A stretch of DNA of 12,514 nucleotides from JARLFX01 sp036404255 (GTDB lineage: Bacteria > Acidobacteriota > Terriglobia > Terriglobales > Acidobacteriaceae): NCBI GenBank assembly GCA_036404255.1, contig DASWOP010000042.1:1-12514 (forward strand), written 5' to 3'. The first letter of the stretch is position 1. Every line of letters starts with the position of its first letter. Shown piece after piece: positions 6,175 through 12,514 of this stretch. The notes beneath the pieces were generated by a model that worked only from the letters and a program-made list of their open reading frames with translations, did no database searches and was not told the DNA's origin. The position numbers were made by a program, and so were the translations under genes.

Positions 6175-8482
6175 GGTTGTCTCCGAGGACAAAGGTGGTG
6201 TGCAGCGGGGCGGATGAATCGGAGCCGACCCAGAGATCGAAGGTGCCGGGCTCGGATTGCTGACGGCGGGTTGCGGGGCTCCAGAAGGCGAGATCGGCGG
6301 GGGTGAGAGCAAGGGTGACGGTCTGCTTTTCTCCCGGCTGTAACGATACTCTACGGAAGGCTTTGAGTTCACGGACGGGGCGGGAGGCGCTGCCGGCGCG
6401 CTGGTGCGTGTAGAGCTGAACGACTTCGTCGCCGGCGAGGTGGCCTGTGTTTTGCAGATCGACGGTGACGGAAAGTGGAGCGTTGGCGGCCATGGTGCCG
6501 TGGTTCAGACGCAGGTTGCTGATGGTGAAGGTGGTGTAGCTGAGGCCGTCGCCGAAGGGGTAGAGCGGAGAGCTGGGCATGTCCCAGTAGCGGGCGTCTG
6601 CGTCTTGCGGAGCCTGCGAGAGGGTGTGGTTGTAGAAGAGCGGCTCCTGCCCGGCGCTACGGGGCCAGGAGATGGGGAGTTTGCCGCCAGGGTTGGAGGC
6701 GCCGAAGAGAAGATTGGCGGCAGCGAGACCACCGTCTGAGCCGGGATACCAGAGTTCGAGGATAGCGGGGACGTGCTCGCTGGCCCAGTTGATATCGAGC
6801 GGGCGGCCGTTGAGGAGAAGAAGGACGACGGGTTTGCCGGTGGCGACGGCGGCTTCGAGAAGCTCCTGCTGGCGGCCGGGAAGGGTGAGCGTGGCGCGGG
6901 AGGAGTGTTCGCCGCTCATGTTCTGCGCTTCGCCGAGGACGAGGATGGCAACGTCAGACTGCTGCACGAGGTCGATGGCGTGGTGGAACTCGGCGTCGCG
7001 CTGCTGCGCGGTGTGAAGAGTGGGCTTCGGGCTGGGCATCTGCTCATCGAAGATGGACGGGGTGCCGCGATCGATCTCGACGCCGACGGTGCTGAGGATC
7101 TGCGTGGAGGGGCTGAGGGTGCGGCGCAGGCCTTCGAGCACAGTGATAGTTTCGGCGGGATGGCTGGCGAGGCTCCAGGAGCCGAGGGTGTCAGGCCTGG
7201 AGTCGGCGAGCGGGCCGATGACGGCGAGTTTGGCGATGCTCTTGCTGAGCGGGAGGAGTGACGCGGTGTTGCGCAATAAGACGGCGCTGCGCTCTGCGGC
7301 AAGGCGCGAGGCGGTGTGGAACTCGGGCGCGGAGAGCGTCTGCTGGGCGGCTTCGACGGAGATGTAGGGATTCGTGAAGAGGCCGAGACGATACTTCATG
7401 GCGAGGATGGGGCGGACGGCGTTGTCGATGGTCTGCATGGTGACGAGGCCACGACGGAGGGCTTCGGCGAGATGATCGCGGTAGTCTTCGCTGGTCATCT
7501 CCATGTCGACGCCGGCGTTGATGGCGCGGACGGCGGCATCGAGTGAGTCGGCTGCGTAGCCGTGGGTGGTGAGGTCGTGGACGGAGTACCAGTCGCTGAC
7601 GACGAAGCCGCGGAAGCCCCATTCGCCGCGAAGAACGTCGTGGAGAAGAGAGGCGTTGGCGGTGGCGGGAACGCCGTTGAGATCTTCATAGGCGCTCATG
7701 ATGGTGGCGGCACCGGCGTTGATGGCGGCGTGAAACGGGGGGAGATAGACGTTGCGCAGATTCATCTCCGAGATGTCTGACTCTTCGTAGTCGCGACCGC
7801 CGACGGCAGCGCCGTATCCGGCAAAGTGTTTGACGCAGGCGAGGACGTGTTCGGGGCTGCCGACGTAGGGACCTTGCAGGCCGCGGACCTGGGCGGCGGC
7901 CATGGCGGAGCCGAGGACGGGGTCTTCGCCGGCGCCTTCCATGATGCGGCCCCAGCGTGCGTCGCGGGCGATGTCTACCATAGGGGCGAAGGCCCAGTGC
8001 TGGCCTACTGCGCGGGCTTCTTTGGCGGCCATGGATTGGGTGTGCTCCACCAGTGTGGGATCCCACGACGCGGCCATGGCGAGAGGGATGGGATTGATGG
8101 TGCGGAAGCCGTGGACAATGTCATAGCCGAAGAGCAGAGGAATGTGCAGGCGGGATTCGGCGACGGCGAGATGCTGGAGGCGATTCACTTCGACGGGATC
8201 GGTGGCAAAGAGGATGGAGCCGACTTCGCCTTTGCGGATGCGTGCATCGATGATGTTTTGTGCGATGTCTTTGCGCGAGGATTGCGAGAGCTGGCCGATC
8301 TTTTCCTGCAGCGTCATGCGGTGCAGGAGGCTCTCTACAAATGGCTGCGGTGTGGCGATTGGAGCGGCGGTGTTCGGAGCAGGGGCAGTCTGGGCTAGAC
8401 CTGCCAGGGATGACAAAAGAACAAATTGCAGTGCAAGAAGAACGCGCCGACGGGCACCGTCTCCCCTGCGAAATTGATTCAT
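6152..8482 (-). CDS. bglX: Glycoside hydrolase family 3 beta-glucosidase, BglX type, exported
   Basis: This 776-residue enzyme removes glucose (or a related sugar) from the non-reducing ends of oligosaccharides, probably in the periplasm. Order of parts: a signal peptide (residues 1-30, cleavage near GLA-QT); the N-terminal TIM barrel with Asp121 (GYDIVHGF), Lys218-His219 (VKHFAGYG) and the catalytic nucleophile Asp297 in GFVVSDW; the alpha/beta sandwich from about 400 with the acid/base candidate Glu525 in NMSGEHSSRATLTLPG; and a C-terminal fibronectin-III-like domain from about 645 (PFGDGLSYTTF onward). Length and domain order match E. coli BglX and related periplasmic enzymes. The ATG at 8482 has AAGGAG 8 bases upstream. 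It is the first gene of an operon with GH5, preceded by a LacI-type operator. Family 3 also includes xylosidases and glucosaminidases, so beta-glucosidase is the likeliest but not the only activity; the gene name is by family resemblance. Confidence 0.95.
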   Translation of the reverse strand: MNQFRRGDGARRRVLLALQFVLLSSLAGLAQTAPAPNTAAPIATPQPFVESLLHRMTLQEKIGQLSQSSRKDIAQNIIDARIRKGEVGSILFATDPVEVNRLQHLAVAESRLHIPLLFGYDIVHGFRTINPIPLAMAASWDPTLVEHTQSMAAKEARAVGQHWAFAPMVDIARDARWGRIMEGAGEDPVLGSAMAAAQVRGLQGPYVGSPEHVLACVKHFAGYGAAVGGRDYEESDISEMNLRNVYLPPFHAAINAGAATIMSAYEDLNGVPATANASLLHDVLRGEWGFRGFVVSDWYSVHDLTTHGYAADSLDAAVRAINAGVDMEMTSEDYRDHLAEALRRGLVTMQTIDNAVRPILAMKYRLGLFTNPYISVEAAQQTLSAPEFHTASRLAAERSAVLLRNTASLLPLSKSIAKLAVIGPLADSRPDTLGSWSLASHPAETITVLEGLRRTLSPSTQILSTVGVEIDRGTPSIFDEQMPSPKPTLHTAQQRDAEFHHAIDLVQQSDVAILVLGEAQNMSGEHSSRATLTLPGRQQELLEAAVATGKPVVLLLLNGRPLDINWASEHVPAILELWYPGSDGGLAAANLLFGASNPGGKLPISWPRSAGQEPLFYNHTLSQAPQDADARYWDMPSSPLYPFGDGLSYTTFTISNLRLNHGTMAANAPLSVTVDLQNTGHLAGDEVVQLYTHQRAGSASRPVRELKAFRRVSLQPGEKQTVTLALTPADLAFWSPATRRQQSEPGTFDLWVGSDSSAPLHTTFVLGDNHARQAAK
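6181..6185 (-). promoter_or_regulatory. Ribosome binding site of the GH5 gene inside the GH3 coding region
   Basis: On the minus strand CGGAG lies 6 bases before ATG 6174, within the last codons of the GH3 gene. It supports the 6174 start and coupling of the two cistrons. Confidence 0.65.
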
Positions 8483-8490
8483 TGGTGCAG

Positions 8491-8496
8491 CTCCTT
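8491..8496 (-). promoter_or_regulatory. Ribosome binding site of the GH3 gene
   Basis: AAGGAG on the minus strand, 8 bases before ATG 8482; supports this start. Confidence 0.75.
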
Positions 8497-8545
8497 CACG
8501 TGCCGAATGCGTGCGTTGAAATGTTGAGGATTACAAAAACCCTTT

Positions 8546-8561
8546 AGACAAACGATTATCT
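8546..8561. promoter_or_regulatory. LacI/PurR-type operator upstream of the GH3-GH5 operon
   Basis: AGACAAACGATTATCT is a 16-bp near-palindrome with the central CG step and A/T-rich inner half-sites typical of LacI-family operators (compare the PurR site ACGCAAACGTTTTCGT). It is separated from ATG 8482 by 63 bases. With the TGCA that follows (8562-8565), 19 of 20 bases match the site before the receptor gene, also 63 bases from its start. On the minus strand the site contains GATAAT (8560 down to 8555), a -10-like hexamer, but the -35 region is weak, so the exact promoter is not assigned. The regulator is not encoded in this window. Confidence 0.72.
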
Positions 8562-8656
8562 TGCAACCATGGTATAGCAAAACAGGGAAGATAGGCATGC
8601 TGATTCTTTAAGAAAATGAGACGGAGTCTGGGCTGCGGATGCGGGCGAGCGAGGGG

Positions 8657-8678
8657 GCACCGGCGTGCTTAGGATGAC
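8657..8678. repeat. Possible half-element related to the 75-bp repeat
   Basis: A small perfect palindrome GCACCGGCGTGC (8657-8668) is followed directly by TTAGGATGAC, close to the CTCAGGATGAC end of the dispersed repeats. No matching left arm is present. It may be a degraded copy; it lies 28 bases before an intact copy. The gap 8483-8895 holds otherwise only the operator, the intact repeat and the receptor's terminator, and no gene. Confidence 0.35.
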
Positions 8679-8705
8679 ATGCCGTGGATTTTGGTGGTGG
8701 AGGAG

Positions 8706-8780
8706 CAGCCGCGAAATACTGAGATCCTTCGACTGCGCCACTCGCGATGAGGCTGCGAGTGGCTTCGCTCAGGATGACGG
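8706..8780. repeat. 75-bp dispersed palindromic repeat, copy 3
   Basis: Identical to the copy at 4709-4783 across 75 bases, in the same orientation, with the same 9-bp inner stem and ATCCT/AGGAT outer stem. It lies between the receptor terminator and the GH3 promoter region. Full identity between copies about 4 kb apart suggests recent spread or ongoing homogenisation. Its minus strand also encodes a false MAQSKDLSISRL start. Confidence 0.9.
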
Positions 8781-8844
8781 CGTGGAGGAGTTTGTGGTGA
8801 GGGGAGAGATGGATTCGGAGAGGACGGGGGATGGTTTTTAAGAC

Positions 8845-8883
8845 AAAAAAATCCGGGGTGCCGCAAGAATAGCGGCACCCCGG
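8845..8883 (-). terminator. Intrinsic terminator of the TonB-dependent receptor gene
   Basis: On the minus strand a perfect 12-bp GC-rich stem (CCGGGGTGCCGC, 8883-8872, pairing with GCGGCACCCCGG, 8864-8853) with a 7-base loop is followed by one A and seven T (8851-8845). It begins 12 bases after the receptor stop codon. It separates the receptor transcript from the downstream GH3-GH5 operon, which then needs its own promoter. Confidence 0.93.
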
Positions 8884-8895
8884 GAGCCAAGAATT

Positions 8896-11800
8896 TTAGA
8901 ACAAGATTCGACCGCCAACCTGGATAATGCGCATGTCATTACTGCTGCCAGTAATCTTTCCATAGTTTGCATTATTCATAGTCGCGGTAGGTGTTCCGAG
9001 ATTGACGAGGTTGAATACGTTGACGATTTCGCCACGAAGTTGGAAGCGCAGTTCGCGATAGATTTTGAAGTCGCGGAACAGAGAAGCATCGACATTCCGA
9101 TAGCCTGGAACATCAAGCTGAGCTGGGCGTTCGTTGCCGAGGAGATTTAGTGGACCAATTCCCGGGCAGCTGGGATTGGTTGGGCCAGGAATGCAATAAG
9201 CTGACGTATCAAACCACTGATTCCTTTCCGCAAGACGTGAACTCTGTGGCAACGTGTGAGGAGATTTTCCGGGTACGATGCTCGGCCTGTTATTTCCCCA
9301 ACCAGAGAAATAGTTGTCGTTGCCCGTGGTAACCGTAAAGGGCTGACCACTATTTGCTGTCCAGATGGCGCTAACTGACCAACCGTTCAGGGCCTGCCGG
9401 ACGTAACGGTTGAAATGATCGAAGTAGTCGGGTTTCCAGACGAAGGACATGGTCATCATATGATGACGGTCCTGATCTGAACGCTGACGGTATTCGAGCT
9501 GAGGGTAATTTGCGTCCAGGAAGACGCCGGTCATATTACCTGAGGAATCGAGCGTGTTGCTTTGCAGGGTATGGCTCCAGGAGTAATAACCCTTGGCGCT
9601 GATGTGATGCGTGATGCGCTGCTCCACGCTTACCTGGAGACCGTTGTAGTTAGAGTTCTGGTTAGAGCGGATGATGAACACATTGGTGTAAATCGGAGCC
9701 GCTGCAGAAACACCGTATGCTGCCGAAGCACCATCGCTCGAATTCAATGGGCGACGGTTATCAATCGTGTTGCTGGTGTTGGCATAGCCGCAGGCTTTGG
9801 TTAGATCTGCGCAGCTTGCACCGCTGGCGCCTGCTGCATTGACGTTGAACTGAGGCCCGTTGATATCGTTATAGAAAGGCGTCTTACGGTTAAGAGCACC
9901 CACATAGTTGATGGTTACCGCAAGGCTGTTGGTCAACTGCTGCTGTATTCCGAAGTTGATCTGAATGGAGTATGGCCAGCGATAGTTTGGATCGAATGCA
10001 ACGACCTGGTTTTTGGGCAGGAACGTAGCGTTACCCGATCCTCCCTTGAAGGTCAGAGATGGATAGGGATTTGTGCCGGAAGGGAACTCCGTCGGATCAC
10101 CGGTGTACGGGTGAGTGAGCGAGAGTACCTTCGTGTAAGTATTGCGCACTGCGTAGGGCGCAAAGTTCGAGGGGAACTCCCACTGGTTGCCGGAGATGCC
10201 GCCGAAGAAGAGGCCAGCTGCACCATGTACAACAGTCTTGCCGTTGCTGAAGGCGTCCCAGGCAAAACCAACGCGAGGTGAGAAATGGTTCTTTGGAGTG
10301 AATGCGCCTCCGGTTGGCACTCCCGGATCGCCAGGGAAGAGCATGCCGATGGGAGCAAGCGTCTGGGTGGGCTTCCCGATGATCGAGACATTCGGGAATG
10401 CATGGGATTGGACGCCCGGTTTGAAGTTTGTCTGCATGTGTTGAGGATCAGTCGGTGCCTGCTGCCAGTCGTAGCGGACGCCGAGGTTGATCGTCAGATT
10501 GTGACGGATTCTCCAGTCGTCCTGTGCGAAGAAGCCATAGTTGAAGTAATTGGCATTCGCATAGAGGCCGGTATCCTGCTGCATGCTAACGGGAGTTCCT
10601 GCAAGGAAATCCGACAGGGCGTTGTTTGTGCGCGCGCCAACCGTCGAGGAGAAGGTGAAGATGCCATAGTTGCTGAGAGAAGTGAGCTGGAAGTCCTTCT
10701 CCAGTCCGGCTTCACCGCCGAGGTAGAGCGAGTGCTGGCCGCGGGTGGTACTAAATACATCCCGGATGCCATAGAGGTTAGTACCGGCTTTAGGACCAGT
10801 GATGGCTTGGGTGAGAGTGAAGGCTTCGACTCCGCCCACAGCGATATGGGGACGTGAAGGAGTTCCCGCAACGCCAAAGTCTGATCCGAAGTCGGCCAGT
10901 GTGCTGTTTCCGGGAACCGGATTACGACCGCCATTCTGCCGGGTGTAGTTGACCCAGAACTGGTTGATGGTGCGGGGGCTAATGCTCCAGACATCGCTGA
11001 GGTTAGCGTTCTGCTGTTTATTGGCGTAGTTCGAGTATGACCATGCCTGCGTGAATCCGCCGAGGTCCTGACGGTTTTGGTAGTTCAACAGGAAGTAACT
11101 CAAGGTCAGGCGATGCGCAGCCGTTAGTTGGTGATCCGTCTTGATGAGGTATTCCTCGTTAGATTGCGGGGTCGGCGAAAGCGTGCGGTACAGATATCGC
11201 GTGTCGCTGAACTGAGCCGGAAGCTTTGCCGGCATGTTGTTTACCAAGTAATTCAGAATATTCACAGCCGTTGGATCGACAGTGGGAAGGGTATTGTTGG
11301 CATATGGAGTGTGGGTCACTGGATTGCAGACGAGGAAGTGAACCGCATTGTTTGCTGCTGTAGTTGGAGCCGCGCTGCACGACGGCAGATGGGTAAGAGG
11401 ATCATCTTGCTCCCCGGGAAGTGGGGTATTTTCAGAGAAGTTACCTGTAATTTGTGCAGGGGTAGGCATACTACCGCTGTGGGCAGTAGCGCTTATAAAA
11501 CGGAAGCCGGCGAAACTACCAAAGAAAAAGTCCTTATCATGGCGAATTGGGCCACCTAGTGTGGCACCGAAGCGATGCTGATTGTAAGGATTCTTCACGC
11601 CCTGAAGAGGAGTGGTTGCATTGAAATTTCTATCACGGAAGAACTCGAAGATAGACCCGTGAAAATTGTTGGTTCCGCTCTTGGTCACTACGCTGACGAC
11701 CGCCGATGAGTAACGTCCAAGCTGCGCGCTGTAGTTGTTCGTCACAACATTGAACTGGTTGATTGCGTCGGGGTTGGGAACCTGATTGCCGCTGTTGCGA

Positions 11801-12420
11801 AGGCCGGTCATATTGAGACCGCCGTCGAGGTAGTACGATACCTGGCCAACGAAACCGTCGGTTGAGCCATTTACCAGAACCTTGACTTCCTGGTAGCCGA
11901 GATTATTGACACTAGGGCTTACGGACTGTACGCCAGGGACAAGCTGAAGCAGACGGGACACATCGCGGTTGATGAGCGGAAGGTTGTCGATTTGGAGATT
12001 GTCGACGGTGTCGCCGAGGGTAGCGCTGCCGAGATTGACTAGCGGAACGTCTGCGGTTACTTGGACCGTTTCACCAACATCGCCCAGATCGAGTTTCAGG
12101 CTCAATTCGGCCACCTGCATTACCGAGAGGACAACACCGGTTCGCTGCAGGGTCTTGAAGCCCGGAGCGGTTACTGCAACCTTATAGGGGCCGATCGGAA
12201 GGAACTCGTCGCGGTATGCGCCATTGTCATTCGTTTTGGAGACACGGGTGAAGTTGGTGTCTGTCTGTGTGAGCGTGACGGTCGCATTGGGAATCGCCGC
12301 GCCCGTGGGGTCGGTAATCGTGCCAAACATTGTGGCCGTGCTGAGTTGCGCATGGGCTGCGGCAACTGCGAAGAGCAGCACCATCAGAGCAGCGAACCTT
12401 GTCAAAAACTTGCCTTTCAT
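8896..12420 (-). CDS. Oar-like TonB-dependent outer-membrane receptor with carboxypeptidase-regulatory domain
   Basis: A 1174-residue outer-membrane beta-barrel of the large Oar/SusC-like class, expanded in Acidobacteria and thought to import oligosaccharides or other large nutrients using TonB energy. Signal peptide residues 1-24 (LTRFAALMVLLFAVAAAHA-Q). A carboxypeptidase-regulatory Ig-like domain spans about 28-112 (MFGTITDPTGAAIPNATVTLTQ, YRDEFLPIGPYKVAV). The linker GETVQVTAD (116-124) leads into the plug, about 125-250 (LPLINRDVSRLLQLVPGV, SYYLDGG, VVSVVTKSGTNNFHG). The rest is barrel, ending in GGRILF with a C-terminal Phe as expected for BAM recognition. The start is ATG 12420, which places the signal peptide first and has AGGAGG 6 bases upstream; an in-frame ATG 23 codons earlier would put that site inside the gene. 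No SusD-like partner is adjacent, as is usual outside Bacteroidetes. The substrate is inferred only from the shared operator with the hydrolase operon. Confidence 0.95.
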   Translation of the reverse strand: MKGKFLTRFAALMVLLFAVAAAHAQLSTATMFGTITDPTGAAIPNATVTLTQTDTNFTRVSKTNDNGAYRDEFLPIGPYKVAVTAPGFKTLQRTGVVLSVMQVAELSLKLDLGDVGETVQVTADVPLVNLGSATLGDTVDNLQIDNLPLINRDVSRLLQLVPGVQSVSPSVNNLGYQEVKVLVNGSTDGFVGQVSYYLDGGLNMTGLRNSGNQVPNPDAINQFNVVTNNYSAQLGRYSSAVVSVVTKSGTNNFHGSIFEFFRDRNFNATTPLQGVKNPYNQHRFGATLGGPIRHDKDFFFGSFAGFRFISATAHSGSMPTPAQITGNFSENTPLPGEQDDPLTHLPSCSAAPTTAANNAVHFLVCNPVTHTPYANNTLPTVDPTAVNILNYLVNNMPAKLPAQFSDTRYLYRTLSPTPQSNEEYLIKTDHQLTAAHRLTLSYFLLNYQNRQDLGGFTQAWSYSNYANKQQNANLSDVWSISPRTINQFWVNYTRQNGGRNPVPGNSTLADFGSDFGVAGTPSRPHIAVGGVEAFTLTQAITGPKAGTNLYGIRDVFSTTRGQHSLYLGGEAGLEKDFQLTSLSNYGIFTFSSTVGARTNNALSDFLAGTPVSMQQDTGLYANANYFNYGFFAQDDWRIRHNLTINLGVRYDWQQAPTDPQHMQTNFKPGVQSHAFPNVSIIGKPTQTLAPIGMLFPGDPGVPTGGAFTPKNHFSPRVGFAWDAFSNGKTVVHGAAGLFFGGISGNQWEFPSNFAPYAVRNTYTKVLSLTHPYTGDPTEFPSGTNPYPSLTFKGGSGNATFLPKNQVVAFDPNYRWPYSIQINFGIQQQLTNSLAVTINYVGALNRKTPFYNDINGPQFNVNAAGASGASCADLTKACGYANTSNTIDNRRPLNSSDGASAAYGVSAAAPIYTNVFIIRSNQNSNYNGLQVSVEQRITHHISAKGYYSWSHTLQSNTLDSSGNMTGVFLDANYPQLEYRQRSDQDRHHMMTMSFVWKPDYFDHFNRYVRQALNGWSVSAIWTANSGQPFTVTTGNDNYFSGWGNNRPSIVPGKSPHTLPQSSRLAERNQWFDTSAYCIPGPTNPSCPGIGPLNLLGNERPAQLDVPGYRNVDASLFRDFKIYRELRFQLRGEIVNVFNLVNLGTPTATMNNANYGKITGSSNDMRIIQVGGRILF

Positions 12421-12426
12421 TTGAAA

Positions 12427-12432
12427 CCTCCT
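12427..12432 (-). promoter_or_regulatory. Strong ribosome binding site of the receptor gene
   Basis: AGGAGG on the minus strand with a 6-base spacer to ATG 12420. This is the best Shine-Dalgarno in the window and decides the start. Confidence 0.85.
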
Positions 12433-12483
12433 GAGAAATACCGCGAAACCATGGCTACTTCGGTTTATCCCGTAATTACTGCA

Positions 12484-12499
12484 AGACAATCGTTTGTCT
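12484..12499. promoter_or_regulatory. LacI/PurR-type operator upstream of the receptor gene
   Basis: AGACAATCGTTTGTCT (minus strand AGACAAACGATTGTCT) is palindromic except for one A/T pair on each side of the central CG. Read on the minus strand with its TGCA flank, 19 of 20 bases equal the site before the GH3-GH5 operon. It is separated from ATG 12420 by 63 bases, the same as at the GH3 gene. The window ends 15 bases further on, so the promoter's -35 region is probably out of view. Confidence 0.72.
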
Positions 12500-12514
12500 T
12501 ACATAAGTTCGAAG

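Noticed and set aside
6177..6192. Third operator copy (TTGTC-N6-GACAA)
   Set aside because: The half-sites are in the opposite arrangement to the AGACAA...TTGTCT operators, and the bases are explained by GH3 codons and the GH5 ribosome site.
4885..6306. Long plus-strand open frame of 473 codons
   Set aside because: It is the antisense shadow of the GH5 gene; its translation is low-complexity Gly/Val/Glu-rich with no domain, while the minus strand has full catalytic motifs.
6175..6372. N-terminal extension of the GH5 protein by 66 codons
   Set aside because: It would place a Pro/Ser-rich stretch before the signal peptide and overlap GH3 by over 200 bases; ATG 6174 has its own ribosome site.
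12421..12489. N-terminal extension of the receptor by 23 codons
   Set aside because: It would bury the AGGAGG site in the coding region and displace the signal peptide.

Overview
The window looks like chromosomal DNA from an acidobacterium of the Terriglobia (Granulicella/Edaphobacter/Terriglobus type). The grounds are the GC-rich coding, a very large Oar-like TonB-dependent receptor with an N-terminal carboxypeptidase-regulatory domain and no SusD partner, secreted glycoside hydrolases, and many small palindromic intergenic repeats. This placement is inferred from gene style; there is no rRNA or other marker gene. Every gene I can support lies on the minus strand, so the window reads from right (5') to left (3').

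Layout from high to low coordinates. (1) 8896-12420 is the outer-membrane TonB-dependent receptor, with a strong ribosome binding site and a near-perfect intrinsic terminator after it. (2) 4912-8482 is a two-gene hydrolase operon: a GH3 beta-glucosidase (BglX type), then a GH5 glucanase/cellulase-like enzyme whose start lies inside the end of the GH3 gene. (3) 4205-4911 has no gene but holds two kinds of repeat and a palindrome. (4) 1706-4204 encodes an 832-residue secreted protein of unknown function. (5) 1-1492 holds the chaperone pair grpE and dnaJ; dnaJ runs off the left edge. No dnaK or hrcA is visible.

The best signal is regulatory. A 16-bp palindrome of the LacI/PurR operator type (AGACAAWCGWTTRTCT) sits upstream of both the receptor and the GH3-GH5 operon, exactly 63 bases before the start codon in each case. 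The two sites share 19 of 20 bases once the TGCA flank is included. This suggests one carbohydrate-responsive regulator, encoded outside the window, controls uptake (receptor) and hydrolysis (GH5 chain cleavage, GH3 disaccharide/oligosaccharide cleavage) of a beta-glucan-like polysaccharide.

The second signal is a 75-bp dispersed repeat present three times (two copies identical) in three of the intergenic gaps, always in the same orientation, plus a shorter relative with a compensatory base-pair change in its outer stem. These repeats create spurious ORFs starting MAQSKDLSISRL. I see no tRNA, rRNA, CRISPR array, transposase or phage gene.
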